From NCBI GenBank assembly GCA_023101725.1, contig JALJCO010000034.1, forward strand, positions 62,001 to 126,000: DNA of 64,000 nt, read 5' to 3'. The DNA is from Atherinomorus stipes (Eukaryota > Chordata > Actinopteri > Atheriniformes > Atherinidae). Numbering within the stretch: the stretch's first letter is position 1; each line of letters starts with the position of its first letter. Under the pieces are notes generated by a model. It was not told the origin of the DNA, searched no databases, and saw only the letters and a program-made list of their open reading frames with translations. Below are positions 10,732-23,929 of the stretch, in pieces. Position numbers and translations under genes: made by a program.

Positions 10732-12133
10732 CAGGGCTTGACATTAACACCCACCAACCCGCCAAATGCGGGTGAATTTCAGCAGTGGCGGGTAATACGG
10801 CCACTCCAACTAGCTGCTTTGGCGGGTTGAATTCTTTTTACATTTTAATTGCAGTTTTCTCAAAGGGCATCTGAAATAATAAACAAACTTGAATGTTAAA
10901 CTAAAAGACTACAACTCCCATGAGCACTGCCTGTGTACAGTGTTTGCTCATTGGTCCATATGTGGCCGACGTCACTAGAGGCGGTTCCTGTGGGGAGCGC
11001 AGTTGTGAAGCGGGGCTGCTTGCTGAGATCGGCTTTCCAAAGAAGACTCCTAACTTTCCTCCTGCACGTCCGATCTTCACAGTTCTACCTGCAGCGCTTA
11101 GTTCATGTTCAACATGAGAAAACACGAGTTCTCTGAATGTGGCTCAGAGTCAGACCGTGAAGCAGCATCTTTTCTGGTTTTAGTTTTCTCCCGAATGTGT
11201 CAAATCCAGATCCCTCATACAGCAGCTGTTTTAACGCCGTTTGTGGGCAGTGATGATGAAGATTTAATGTGTCAGAGCACTATGGGAGACATCATAACTA
11301 ACAGGGATTAAGTGATTTTCAGCTGGTTTTCTTCACTGGGAGACGTGGTCTACCTGTGTGACGAGGATGAGCAATGCCCAGAATGATTGCTGCAGGCTGG
11401 TGGAGATCCGCCCAAGCTCCGGTGTGCTCATAGAGCCGAACACGTCAATGCAAGTTTGGGATGTAAACATCCTGAACGTGCATGGTAGCATGTTTTATAA
11501 ACCAGTCCGAAAGATGCAGCAATGTATTCACAAAGCTGCAGCATCCACTATTACTGAGAAGTGAACACATGATGGATCCAATGTGAGCGCTTTGAGTGTC
11601 CAGGAGCAAAAGCACGATATATATCAAATCCTTTATTATTGTTATTATTATTATTACTATTATTATTACTATTATTAACCAGACAGCGGCTGTAGGATGA
11701 AGGCTGTGGGGGTGAAAAGATTTAGTGGTCTCTTCTGTTTGATTTTTTTCTTCTCTGTAGTTGCTTATTTAGTCTACTGCAGTTTAAAATGCAAAAAGAA
11801 ACCACATTTTTTATTACTTTGTACAGTTCGCTGCATATTTTTATATAAAAGGAGCTTTACACAGAACCCTATCAGAGCTGAATGATTGATAATGACCTGG
11901 ATTGTTAAACATTTTATGTATCCTTCATATGAATGTGTACACAAGTCATTTATGTTCACAAAGTTTGTAAATCTAGTTTAAGTAAACTTTAGCAGGCCAT
12001 AGTCGGCTTTAATCCTATTGAACATCTCTTCTCAACAACAAAATTGTGGCTAATAAGAATGTTGAGTGGCTAGTAACTTTGGAAAACCACTGGCCACAGT
12101 GGCTGGTGGGCAAAAAGTTAATGCCAAGCACTG
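10732..12133. mobile_element. hAT-like non-autonomous element
   Basis: The left terminus cagggcttgacattaac and the inverted right terminus cagtgcttggcattaac are clear imperfect terminal repeats. Outside them lie cacagtaa (10724-10731) and cacaggac (12134-12141), a decayed 8-bp duplication. There is no transposase inside; an imperfect TTA microsatellite lies at about 11630-11676. The CAG-type terminus and 8-bp spacing point to hAT. Confidence 0.65.
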
Positions 12134-12353
12134 CACAGGACCATATAACAGCATCCTGTATAATAACTGGTTGACATGCTACAATGCTAATTAACAAGGG
12201 TACTGAAAGGGTGACATCCACATTTGAGTCATAGTGCAAAGAAGACCCAGTTGTGCCACAAGGAATCATGGGAAATAATCTGGATGAGGAGGTATGGTCA
12301 TCTCACAGTAGCTCAGAAGCGCTGCTACCTGCAAAGGGACAGCATTAAAAATA

Positions 12354-13307
12354 GCTGGGTTTCCATAACACCTGGAATTGTGCAAAACCAAAATATCGCA
12401 GTTAAAAACCGCTAATGGAAACACCTACACTTCGAAAAACTCTCAAATACCCCAAAAAGTTTTGACGTTTCAATAAAGCAATTTTTCGCATAAGCTTTTT
12501 TTTTTTTTTTTTTTTCTCCTCTTGTTCACATAAGTGTAATTGGAACACTTTTCCGCAATTACACGCCATCAGGCGTGATGTAGGGGGGTTAAAATCCAGT
12601 TATTCCTTCTTAATTGAGATGAATATGATCATTTACAAGCGGAGTATTGGGGGAAGCTTTATCAGTCACATATATGAAAAATCCCCAAATCGCCGTAACT
12701 CAGCAAGCTGACTTCATTTGGGACATTATACAGATGGTATAAGTTCTTCATGTATTAACAACTGAACACGAGCTGTTTATGTCATTTCCACACATTTGTA
12801 ACACCACGACTCGGTTAGCTCGTTCCCACATGTTAATTATATGTCACCAGGATTTAATAAAACGTGACCGCGGATAACATCGTATGACTGCGCCGTCGTA
12901 TCAGCAGCTGCATCACCACATCAGTCAAGAACTGGTGCCGGATAAAAGTGGAATACAAGATCAAGAAATGACATCCACACTCCAGAAGTTCATCCTGAGG
13001 GGTTTTCATTGGTCTTATGTTTTGGGCGTCTGTCCTGGAAGTCGCCACGAGTGTTTTTCCCTGCTGATATGATCAGAGGCTCCGTACATACGGACTTTAC
13101 CTCTGAATTATCATCCGCTGCTTTCATCTCCTGATGAGGAGCAGCAGCTATCTCCATTCTCCTAAAAGTGGAGTCTCGCAGGACGGAATTTTACCAGAAT
13201 TAAGACTTAAAACATTTAATGGAAACATCTGCATATCGCTTTTGTACTTTTTAGAAATTTAAGAAATATTGCTCTTATTTTTCGAAAAAGTGTAATAGAA
13301 ACCCAGC
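12354..13307. mobile_element. TA-flanked inverted-repeat element (gctgggtttcc termini)
   Basis: The left end gctgggtttccataacac and the inverted right end gctgggtttctattacac form terminal repeats bordered by TA at 12352-12353 and 13308-13309. Internal direct motifs (aatggaaacacc, tttcgaaaaa) occur near both ends. No transposase is visible. A poly-T run lies at about 12497-12516. TA borders suggest a Tc1/mariner-mobilised or similar non-autonomous family; the superfamily is not certain. Confidence 0.6.
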
Positions 13308-13394
13308 TAATGAGTGAGTGCCGGGAAACAGGGAGGGAGGGGCCGATGGCAGGCAGCACTTGATGAACGGATGGAGCGAAACTTTATCTGTCTC

Positions 13395-13812
13395 CATGAA
13401 CACCAGAAAAAGTTGCTAGATTTGTCGCTAGGTGCTTTTTTGAAAATAAATCACTAGAGGGGTCTGAAAAGTCGCTAAGTTGGCAGCAAAGGACGTTTCT
13501 GGAGGGAGATTTCTGTTTATATCACCAGCCAATGACAGAGCTAAGGGCATGACACAGCGTGGGAATAAGCTCGTGATTGGAGCAGAACAAGAACAAGGGG
13601 GGAAAAAAAGAAAGAAAAACGGCAGACGTAGCAAAGAAAAGGACGTACTCTGCGGTGAAAAGAGCTTTAGATGGTGCACGTTGGAAAACCAGGGTTAATA
13701 TTGGTTTGGCTTTTGCCCACTTCCAAGCTTTGAAGGAGATGCTTGAAGCTGAATAGGCTGAAGAGCGAGGCGGCCATTAGCCCAAGGGGAGGGGTGCTCA
13801 GTTTGAATTGTG
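13395..13812 (+). repeat. Dispersed repeat Y, copy 1
   Basis: From about 13480 to 13812 this matches 20640-20985 in inverted orientation. Shared landmarks are ttctgtttatatca, ccaatgacagagctaag, atgattggagcaga (gtgattgg here) and ggcggccattag. The upstream part (gttgctagatttgtcgctag) appears to belong to the same unit. There are no open frames or terminal repeats. Confidence 0.65.
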
Positions 13813-13832
13813 TTTACAAACACAATTGGGGG

Positions 13833-14062
13833 GATGGGTAGGCTAGTGGCAGTTTAATGGGCTTTGGCGCAGAGGACCGACACGACATCCGGGTGAACCA
13901 CTGTGGACCCCGGGGCAAGGTCCTCAACCCCCACCAACTGCTCCCCGGGTGCTCAAAGTAGCAGCCCACTGCTCTCTTGTACCAGTGTACAGAGATGGGT
14001 AAAATGCAGAGCCCTAATTGCCCCTCGGGGATCTAAACAGCATAACACACACAAAAAAAAAC
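13833..14062 (+). mobile_element. tRNA-derived SINE, copy 1
   Basis: It shares with 54428-54681 a head of the form gggcttggcgc-gaggacc, a core (caaggtcct-aacccccac caactgctcccc, then tagcagcccactgctctct) and the end gagatgggtaaaatgcagag, followed by an A-rich tail. The head resembles a tRNA-like pol III promoter region; in this copy the B box is degraded (catccgggtgaacc). Confidence 0.75.
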
Positions 14063-14399
14063 AGAAACAGTGTGGGGACTCCGGACTCTATCTTTAACTA
14101 CAAAGGGAAGACTTAAGGTGGAACATCAATTCCAATTCCCCCTTGGCCTTAACCCTTCATTTTGCGTGTTCATGTGAAGGGGTAGTGATGTCCTCATTCT
14201 GGTTCAGACCGAGGGGGAGGGGGAAGCGGTAGGGCTATCTTGCAGGGGCACAACAAAACAAGTGGTTTGATATTACCCTCAATTTCATGCCAAACACAGG
14301 GAAAATGGCGAGAAAATCAGCAGCAGCAGCCAGAGAAACATACAAATGTGAGTATTTTTGTACATAATATATGAGAATAGCTATTTTAATATCGCTTTA

Positions 14400-14640
14400 A
14401 TGTATTACAGTTTTATTACCTCAAGGAGGTAATGTTTTTGGTAGCATTGCTTTGTCTGTCCGTCTGTCAACAACATTACGGCAAAAGTGTTGGAGGATTA
14501 GACCTGAAATTTTCACCAGCCATGTGTCTCAGTGTAAAGACAAACTCATTAAATTTTGGTGGTGATCCGGATCACCTTCTGAATCCAGAAATTTTTTTAA
14601 GGATTCTTCAAGATCTCGTTGCGAGAGCTGCTTGGCAGAA
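14400..14640 (+). repeat. Dispersed repeat (ctcaaggaggtaatgttttt type)
   Basis: The pattern tttgtctgtccgtctgtcaacaac, then attaaattttggtggtgatccggatcacc, then ccagaaatttttt is one I recognise as a widespread repetitive sequence in many animal genomes. The open frame through it (14432-14737) has no family resemblance. Recognition is from memory. Confidence 0.4.
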
Positions 14641-14740
14641 AGAAAAAGAGAACATGCGATCTTGTCTGCCGCAGCTTCAGTGGTGTCATGAACTCGCAAG
14701 GGCGCACCTTGCGGTAGCTAGATGTTTTACTGTTTAAGCT

Positions 14741-17284
14741 ATAAAAATATAGTACTAAATGATGTTTCGTTTAAATCATGGATGCTGCCCACTCAGGACA
14801 CTTGGATTACATTGGACGAGCAGTATGGAGGAATATTGACAAGTTTTTGTGGACTTTTATGGACCTTTTTGGTTCAGGCACCGGTGAACTCCATTATATG
14901 AAAGTTGTGAAAGTTGGTAATTGTTCAATTCATTTAAAGTAATGTTTAGCAATAATATACTCTGTTTTCCTGCGGGACATTGCAAAATGTGGCATTTAAA
15001 GGTTCCGTTCTAATGTTTGGTAGATCAAGTTTTACATGACTAATGAAGTAGATTTTAAAAAAAAAAAGTTAAACTAAACCTGCCTGAGCCATATCTACTA
15101 CTTAGTTTGGAAATGTAGTACCCAAAGTATGTGTTTTTACTTCATTACAGTGGGAAAAAATAAAAGCAAAGACACATGTTATCTCTAAGTGCGAACATTA
15201 AACGGTTAATCTGTGTTCAGCTGTGAGGCAGAAAACATCTACTGCAGATCTAGAAAGGTAATGATGCTTACACACTCCCCTGCTGTTACCCGTGGCGACG
15301 TTGTTAATGACGCAACCTCCAGACCGCTTGTGCGCATTTACAAGTCACCATCATCCCTCTGCCCACCTCCACGGCCATCCTCCAGGAATCCAGCCAATCA
15401 GACACCTCCCCTACACCTTCCTCTTGTCAGGAGGATGCTTTCCCCAGCAGAAAGCTGTCAGGGAAGTAATTACAGCGATGGGTGCAAAGCTAATTTAAAG
15501 GTACCCGAGATTAAGAATGAAATGAAATGATCCAGGTCGACTGTAAATGGAGTCATTTGTTTACCAACAGGGATTGTTATCAGCCAAGCAGCCCACCACA
15601 CTCCTGGAGCTGAGCGAGAGAGTGTGGGTGTTACCAGTAAAGACTAACTGTTTAATGCTGATAAATTGTTTTTTTCTTAACTACTGACTTCAGCTGTTAA
15701 TATGTTTTATAAAGAAAATTAACAGTAACTTGTAATTATGATGAAATATAGTAATTACTGTGGAAAATCCCCCGTAAAACAACTACATTGTGTGTTTGGG
15801 GGAAACAGTAATTTCCCACACATCACCACAGGAAGGGTCGCCTTTGTTCAGCACAATGGAGGGGACACCAAGTAAAATACCCGAATCAGAAGTCCCCCTT
15901 TTAATAAGCAACATATGAATATAAAAACCTTCTCGAGGAGTTAAAAGAAGTAACAGTATGCAAACTTTAGTGGCAGCAGTGTGTAGGGAAGCAACGTTGT
16001 GTACGTGGTTTTATCTCCACCAGCCAGCTCTCTAATCCCTGCAGCACATTGAGCTTTTTTCAACACATGTAGAGAATACTAATCCTGCACGGTGGCCTGC
16101 AATGCCACACACACACAAACCTACACACACATGCTCACACACATGCATCGCGCATGCTTTATGTTGTGCCTCATGTTACAGTCAGCTAACCAGCAGCTAC
16201 CTGGAAGACAAGAATCTCCTGCATTTAATGATCAAACTACTAACCTGCCTTCAAACGCCGACAACTCAGTGTCACTTTATCGTTATATCCGAAGAAAAAA
16301 GAACAAGGGGGAAAAAATCTTCACAAACCTGTTTAATGTTTAAGATGGACGATTTTCATCATTTATACATACGTCATCATGCAACTGACCTCGACGGTCA
16401 GAAAGCTTTGGGAGTCCACGAAACAGAACAGACTGGTCTTTACAAGGCTAATTACAATGATGCCAGACAGTTGCTGTGTTTGACTGTTCCAGTCGACAAG
16501 GGGAGGACTCTCCTAGACGGGGAAGAAACACAGCGATCGGCCTGGATTTGTGCATTACCCTGTATGGACACCTTCACCACAACACCCGCTCTGCAGCGTC
16601 CTGTTGGCATCTGATGACCGCAAATATGTAGAATATATTCCTTCTGTGGAAATAAGGGGGAGGATGAGAGACAACAGCTGCAGTAGAAGGCAGCACCGAG
16701 TCGATCGTAGGAGTGCAGGTAAGCACTGGTGGTGTTCTGTCAGTTTAAGCCAAATGATCGGGGAAAGCCTGGTAACCCTGAAGAAGAGATCTGTAAACTT
16801 CACTGTTTAAAAGTCCCGGTCAAATCCGCCACCACAACAAACATGAAGCAACAGTGGAAAGTAGCACATTCTACTGCTGTCAGCTGATAGCTGCACCAAG
16901 TCACAACAAAAAGCAGCTGAGTTACTTCATATCATGATGTAAAGATATAGCGACGAAGACAGCGTTGAAGATTATATTTTATACAAATACAATTCCTTTA
17001 TTAGCTACATTCAGTTCAGCATCACAGCCTCCTGCAGAGAAGTTAGTTTCTGGATCAACAGGCTGCTGCGTGCCTCAGATTTAACTCCTGTTTGGCTGCT
17101 GATGGTTTGCGTCACAGCTCTGTGCTGCAGCAGGACTCCGACAGTTCATGCAGGCAGAATCAAAGCTACGACTGGTCATTAAACCGTAGCATGAATGACA
17201 GGAAGATCGGGCTCCTATTGGGACACATTACAGCCACTGTAGCCGAATTTTTCAGTGCCCCATCATTTGATGATAAATTCTTTT
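14741..17284. other. Unassigned sequence with a CA-rich microsatellite
   Basis: No gene or mobile element is supported over about 2.5 kb. A CA-rich run occupies about 16103-16146. Open frames at 15213-15530 and 16102-16614 are of ordinary chance length and show no motif. Much of the stretch may be intron. Confidence 0.4.
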
Positions 17285-17815
17285 TATTAGTTAAACTAAT
17301 ACCCCCCCCCCCCCCAGTTTTGCCAAAACTAATAAAGACATTGCCAAACTTCACCAAAATGGTGCTGCAAAAATGATCATTTGTGCTGTTAAGCATTTTT
17401 AGTCAATTAACATTTTATATTTTAGGCTGTGATGTCATTCATTTTTGCTGCTTTGGGTTTTAAGACATAAGTTTATCATAAGACAATGATGTCATGATGT
17501 CAATATTCTCCAAATTGCATGAATAAGTCTCCTTGGTTTGTGCAGCAGTAGTGCTGGTTTATGCTGAAATAATAATAATAATAAAAATAAAAACATAAAT
17601 TGTGCTGCTTTGCTAATGCAGCCCAAACCATCGACACCGAGGCCTGATGTCATCGTTTTATAACCTAGTTTTATCTTAAAAACCAAAACAGCACAAATGA
17701 AATTTGTTTACACACAAAACAGCTCTAACACAGCACGAACAATGAAGACTATTTTTGTTCAATTTGAACAAAGTGTGTGTGTGACTGCGCGGGGGGGGTC
17801 AACAGCTTATACTGG
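17285..17815. repeat. Repeat rich in cagcacaaa/tttgtgctg motif, copy 1
   Basis: A C14 run at about 17303-17316 is followed by agttttgccaaaactaataa and then many tttgtgctg/cagcacaaa words in both orientations, ending near a G8 run (17790-17799). The same words and the ttcaccaaaatgg phrase occur inverted at 19975-20245. The symmetric C-run/G-run ends suggest a loosely palindromic element. Confidence 0.5.
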
Positions 17816-17969
17816 CCATTAAAATATTATCTAATGTCGTGGAAACAAAGAAGCAACCATTTAGCAGTCCGGTACGCTGTGGTTCAGAAGTGACAGGCAC
17901 TCTTGACGCATGTCAGCAGTGTTTTGCTCTCTGAATGTCAGCGTCTGATTTTATGTGAACCAGCGCCGA

Positions 17970-18535
17970 ACTTTTAGCCTCGTGAGACCATCCTGATCTC
18001 GCAAGCTTCAGGTTTTCACTCACAGCTTAGTCTGGCTACTTTCCGTTGAAGAGAATTTGGAGCAGTTCACCAAACGAACGTCCAATCAGGGTTGGCTTTG
18101 AGGCAGGTTGAGGTGTGACGCAACGAGAAGCGACAGTTCAGTCTAAACAACATGGCGGCTTCAGCGGATGAAACTAGCATCAGCGTGGCTATCGCTCAAG
18201 TTTTATCGGAATTACTGCCGACGTGTTTCTTGTTTACTGAGCTAACGAGCCATTGCAGACAGCAGCAGGAGAAGCCTGGCCTGTGGTTGTGTTTTCATCG
18301 TCGCTCTGTTAGTACGTCATATGCTTTGTTGATCTGATTGGTTGAAATGGCCTGTCTATCACCAACATAGGTGGTGATAGACAGATGCCATATCCAATCA
18401 GCTAACTAGTATTTTCGCCCCCTCCCAAAACTACTCGGATTATTAACGGATTATTACTCTGATTATATAGGATTATTCCCAGATGGATATGTGAGAGCAA
18501 ATCCATCTGGCAGAGTCAGGTTATCAAACTTTGGC
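17970..18535. mobile_element. Probable MITE-like repeat (gcctcgtgagaccatcctga ... ccagatggat)
   Basis: The start (cctcgtgagaccatcctgatctcg) and the end (cagatggatatgtgagagca, then atccatctggcagagtcagg) match a repeat I recognise as common in fish. An internal short hairpin (tggcctgtctatcacc / ggtggtgatagaca, 18349-18381) is visible. The open frame at 18152 belongs to the repeat. I found no clean target duplication. Confidence 0.4.
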
Positions 18536-18605
18536 CATCAAGCGCGTTTTCGCCACCGACAACGCATTCAGTCTGAACGCACCATTTGAATGGTCCACCA
18601 ATTAA

Positions 18606-19551
18606 CTCATTGACTGCCAGGCCTTTTCCGAGCAGAGTTCTCCATATTGCCAGGATTTTTAAGCATTTTCACAGATTTTTGGAGATCCACAGAATATTAT
18701 GTATGATGCCAATACAAACACTGAATGTACCAAAGGGAAGCTTAGACTCTCTTCTTTTATCAGAAAGACATTATTTGTTTCTAGCTTTTTCCATTCTTTA
18801 GTAATCTGCAGTAGAACATGGGTTTGTTGCAGCAAAAATGCCTTCTTTTGAACAAAAAGCTGAGAAAACAAGCTTTAAATGCTGCAATGCACTTCAAGTG
18901 GAAAAGTGCTTAGACCAATATTTTTTACTTTAGTGACACCTTCATCATCTGAACAGCTATTTACGTCTATGAAGCAACAAATACAACACTGAGAAAAAGA
19001 GGTTTGGAGGCAAAATAATTATCCACTAGCTAAATAAGCCACAACAAATTTGTTTCACAACATAACATTTGGCAGAAACGTCTCTTGCTATCCCTCACTC
19101 CCTCCTTCTACCCAGCCAGTCACTTTACTTTCAGATGGCGCACTTCGCTGCTGTATTTTAATCCAATTTAATCCACTTTCTGTCACCGATCACTTTTTCC
19201 ACACTTTCCTCTCACGTCCACCATCTAAACTTCTTCGATTACGAGTGTCGCCATGTTCTCTCCCTCCCGCGACAGAATCGAGCAGACTTCCTGTGTTGAA
19301 ATACATCACCATGGCAGCGGAGCCCACCACTTCTTGGTAGTTTTTTTAAGCTTGTCGGACACCGCCATCTGCTGGATGAGGTGAAAACTACAGAAATAAA
19401 GACGATCAACACTTGGTTCTCTCTGACAAGCTCTGCCAGAGATTAAAGCAGCTCCCCTGATTAAAACCCGGAATTAACGTGTAAACCCGTGATTGGCAGT
19501 TAACGTTCGGATTTGAATTAACATGTTTACACGTGAATGGCAGCCAGTGAG
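18606..19551. mobile_element. TTAA-flanked inverted-repeat element (piggyBac/Kolobok-like)
   Basis: The left end ctcattgactgcc and the inverted right end ctcactggctgcc are terminal repeats bordered by TTAA at 18602-18605 and 19552-19555. TTAA is the target of piggyBac and Kolobok superfamilies. There is no transposase, so this is a non-autonomous copy. A secondary acgtgtaaac/gtttacacgt inverted pair lies close inside the right end. Confidence 0.7.
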
Positions 19552-19974
19552 TTAAGGAAAGCATTTCCAATGCAAGTTCATCTTCTACTGAGCAGCTTCC
19601 AGGGGTTAACCCAAAAATCTCTAGCATAGCCATATCACTAGCTACGAGTTTGACAACTATTACCTCATTTTCTAATCTTTTGCATAAATCAAATCTCTGG
19701 TGCACTCTCCGGTAAATGTAATGTAACAACATAGCAAAATAACTCTATTGCTGTAGGCTACTCTTTTCATTTGCAAAAGGCAAGTTAAGTTATTGTGACA
19801 TGTAATTTCAGTAGCACGGAGAGAGATGCCAGTGAATCTCTGAAGCATGTGTGTATGCTTCACATCATATATTGTCCCCAAAGAAACAAGTTCTTTTGCA
19901 AACATCCATTTGATTCATTATTCTGCATAATTGATTTCCAGGTTCAGTCGCCCACACTTCTGCATACTGTAGGC

Positions 19975-20245
19975 TGGATGACGTCACGGTCATAAAAAAT
20001 GAAGCCATATATCTCAAAAACCATGGCAGCACAAATGATCCTTTTAACAGCACAAACAGCACAAAAGATTGAGACCATTTTGGTGAATTTTGGACAAAGT
20101 CGAGGGGCTGGATGATGTCACAGGCTAAACTATAAAATCCTTAACAGCACAAACAATACTTTTTTGCAGCACGTTGGCAATCGTTTGTAGCACAAACAAT
20201 TGGTGATGTTTTTATTAGTTTTGGCAAAACCGGGGCAGCCAGCTT
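19975..20245. repeat. Repeat rich in cagcacaaa motif, copy 2
   Basis: It contains five or more cagcacaaa words, attttggtgaattttggaca and gatgtttttattagttttgg, the inverted counterparts of phrases at 17320-17400. It ends next to ccggggcagcc. It is related to, but shorter than, the 17.3 kb copy. Confidence 0.5.
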
Positions 20246-20297
20246 CACACAGGTTCTTGACCATTCACACCAGGGGCCAAGCCACCACCCCTGAGCT

Positions 20298-20444
20298 TAG
20301 TGTTGTAGTCAAGAGCTCACTACCAAGACCAACACCAGGAACAGAGGCCAAAACATTACCCAGTCTTGTACAATGTCTTGGTCTCGGAAACGTCTTGGTC
20401 TTGTCTCAGTTCCTGGTCTTGGTGGGGTGGTCTTGACTACACTA
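20298..20444. mobile_element. Short inverted-repeat MITE (tagtgttgtagtcaaga ends)
   Basis: Ends 20298-20314 and 20431-20444 are inverted complements with one indel. The interior repeats the word ccaagac/gtcttgg on both arms. About 147 bp, non-coding; it matches a fish repeat type I recognise from memory. Confidence 0.6.
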
Positions 20445-20639
20445 CCATGGCTGTGGAGGGCCCCTGCACAGGGGGTCCCCAGCCAAACAGACAAGGGCAG
20501 ACACCATAGCTACCCTCCAGAATGAATTGGCAAAGCCTCTGAAGCGAAGGACCCCCATGAAGAGAGAAAAAGCTAAATTCACAACAGTAATTTGAAGGTA
20601 GAGCCGAAGTCCCTCCAGCATTTCTGTTTGCAAACAACA

Positions 20640-20990
20640 GTATTCAAACTTAGCGCTCCTCCCTCTCAGGCTAATGGCCGCCTCCTTCTAGCTAGCCTAT
20701 TCAACTTCAAGCTTCTCCTTCAGAGCTCAGAAGTGGGTACAAGCCAAACTATTATTAACCTGGTTTTCCAAAGCGCATTATCTGAAGCTCTTAGCTTTTC
20801 TTCGGTGCATCCACGGTGTTTCCTTTCTTTCTTTTTTTTTTCCTTTGATAGTTCGAGTGACTGGCGTCTGCTCCAATCATGAGCTTATTTCCACACAGCG
20901 TCATGCTCTTAGCTCTGTCATTGGCTTCTGATATAAACAGAAATGTCCACCCAAGAAACGTCCCGACCAGACCAAAACAATACAAAAGAG
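20640..20990 (-). repeat. Dispersed repeat Y, copy 2 (inverted)
   Basis: This is the reverse complement of the block at 13480-13812 with many substitutions and small indels, including a poly-T/C tract of different length. It is non-coding. Confidence 0.65.
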
Positions 20991-21532
20991 CGAATTACAG
21001 GCAGGGGGAGAGAGAGTTGCGTTCAAGCGCACCACAGCACGGGAGTAGAGGCCCAAAGGCGGGTTTTGAGATGGATTTCACTTGCTCAAGTCTAGCGTTT
21101 ATTTTTTAAGGGGGAACTTCAGACTATACCTTTAAATAACAAGAAACTGAAAAAAGTAACAAAATTATAATTTAGTAAAATAAGAAATTGATTTTTTTTT
21201 TATTGTGATTTTTTAAAATAAATAAATAAAAACTGTTCCAGACAAATTGCTCATAAACAGTGGACCCACATATTTGGCCAGATGTCTGATTGGATGTTAC
21301 AGAAAACACCTGATTGCAAAGATTGGCTCAAAGTGTTGCTTAACATTTCAGTTCAGGAGCCCCATCATGCTTGTTTACTTGTTTTATTTGTTTTTGTTTG
21401 TTTGTTTTTAATATTTATTTTGAACTACAATTTAAATTCAATGTCATGATTTTCATATTTTTACTTATTACTTTTGTCAATTTAAACTTATTATTTCACT
21501 GACAGTTGATTTTTTTCTGTCTTTAAAAATAG

Positions 21533-21661
<129 letters not shown>

Positions 21662-23730
21662 ACTGTTTTATTTCCCTGTATTTTCCACTGCTATGAAATA
21701 TTCACATTCAATCATTTTGCCTCCTGTTTTTGTCTTTACCTTGAATTTTCTTCAATGGTTCCCTGCCCTTAGTCGGTACCCCGACCCTCCCTCAGTGTCT
21801 TCTTTCCTCTATCCCTGTGACTGTTGGTGATCAGGGAGGGTTAGGAGCATTACATAGAAGTGAAGAGTAGATAATCCCACATATTAAAGCTTGAAAAAGC
21901 TGCTAATACCAGATCAAATAGTGAAGTATCCACAGCCAGACAGGAAAGGCTGACTCTCTGATCACTATCAGACAGGGAGGCAGCTTGCCGAGTCTTTGTC
22001 ATTCACAGCGAGACAGCGCAGCTCATCTATACCGAGCATTGTGGCTGGATGGAAATTTATCCCATTTCTGCTCACAGTGCTGCTAAATCTGTTTACAGGG
22101 TAACATAAAGATGGCGAGCTCCATTTGTTTCTTGGGTTAAAGTAGTATTTATAGGAGCAACAGTAATCCCAGTGTTTTGACCGTGTTGTATTGAAGTTGC
22201 CATTTTGATATTTGAACTTTTGCCTCAGAAATTCTCGTTTCTAAAGTTGCAAAGATGCTTAAATCAGTTATTACAGAGCATGTGTTGCAGTACATGTTTT
22301 GAATATGTTGGGGCGCCAGCCAGGTATCCCTCCTGACAAATAACCAGTCACACAAGAACCATACATTGCAAGGTGAAGGCCCTTGAGTACCAGGGATCAT
22401 AGATATCATATAAGGCTAGATTTTGCAAGATGGGTTGGTCAGCATAGTTACATGGCGGCCATCTTACCTCAGACAGCTCACCCCTTAAACAGCATTAATG
22501 TCAGTGTGCATGTACTAGTTAAATAACCATATCTGCCTCAGTTTTCAACTGATTTTCAAACAGTTTGAGTTGGCATTAGCGTCTTACCCTGGAACACACA
22601 GTCTCTTCAGCTCCGTGTTCAGCCTAATTCATCTGCGACTGAGGTCTTCCAAGCCGTTTAATCCGTATTCCACACTGTTAAATCCATATCCCACACGGTT
22701 TGATTCATATTTCACGCCATTTAAACCATGTTCTTCTCTCCACTTGTGTTTTTTTTGGTTTTTAAAGGCAAAAAATACAACATCCCCCACACATTATGCA
22801 TATCTGTCATCAGACATGAAAATCCCATAATTAATTCATTAGGCAAACTATTCCATAGTTTTGATGATCTAAATGTTCCAGATTTCTGAAACATGTTGTG
22901 TGCCATCAAAGCGAGTCAGAAATGCATATTTTAACGTCTAAAAGTTGCGTTGTGGGTCTTCAAGAGCCTGATGGCAGAAGAAACATGGGGGTAACATATC
23001 GGTTTGTTTCTCTTCTGGAGACAGATAGCACCTCTCAGGTGGCATCCAGACAAGCTGGTCTTTAAGAACATAATCTGAGTGTTGATCGTCGCTCATTTCT
23101 GTGACATTCCGTGTTTATAATGAATTCTGTTTTTAATGTTCCATTCCATGATTCCATCTGTGATTCCGTTGTCGTGGATTTCATAGGGCACTATATATGA
23201 TGAAATAAAACATTATGTCAGTCACAGACTTTTTTCTGATTTGGGGTTGAACAGTTGGAATTAGTGTGTGGAAGCATGTGTACTTGCAGACTCCACAGTT
23301 CAGAGTACAGGTGGTTTGTGGACCCCATAATCACACCGAGTGGCCCCAAAGTCCAGGCATTAATCATTATAAGCAGCCATGACAGCAAAATCAAAAACTT
23401 GGCCCTATAGCTCTGCTGGTTCCCTCGCTCGCCCCAACAGACCCCAGATGCTCCCGCTTAGTTTCGTTGACTTCAGAGAGATGGGGAAGAGAGGGAAGAC
23501 GTAGAGGTAGGCGTCATCCAGCAATGGTTTCTGTGAACTGAGAGCATCATTCATCTTTGTCAAGAGTACATGTACCAGTGGCGAGGCTATCATTAAATGA
23601 TGAAGCATACTGCCGTGCTTAACCACACATGCACAAAGACATAAACACACACACACTCTCAACCCCCACAGACACACAAAATTCATGTATACATGGTACA
23701 AGGTGCATTCGTACAGTACTCAACCAAACA
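21662..23730. other. Unassigned sequence
   Basis: I see no element ends, LINE motifs or convincing exons. Open frames are short and featureless. A CA-rich stretch lies at about 23645-23680. Confidence 0.4.
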
Positions 23731-23929
23731 TACAGTTGTGGGAAAAAGGGTTTGCCCCTTCTAGATTTTTTATTTTTTTGTATGTTTGTCATACTTATAT
23801 GTTTCAGATCATCAAACAAATTTAAATATTAGACAAAGATAACACAACTAAACACAAAATGCAGTTTTTGAATGAAGATTTTTATTAGTAAGAGGGGGGA
23901 AAAATCCAAACACAAATAAAGATCTATAA

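Noticed and set aside
15221..15257. Possible 37-bp exon reading CEAENIYCRSRK between ttcag and gtaatg
   Set aside because: Weak pyrimidine tract and non-consensus donor, very short, no supporting neighbour.
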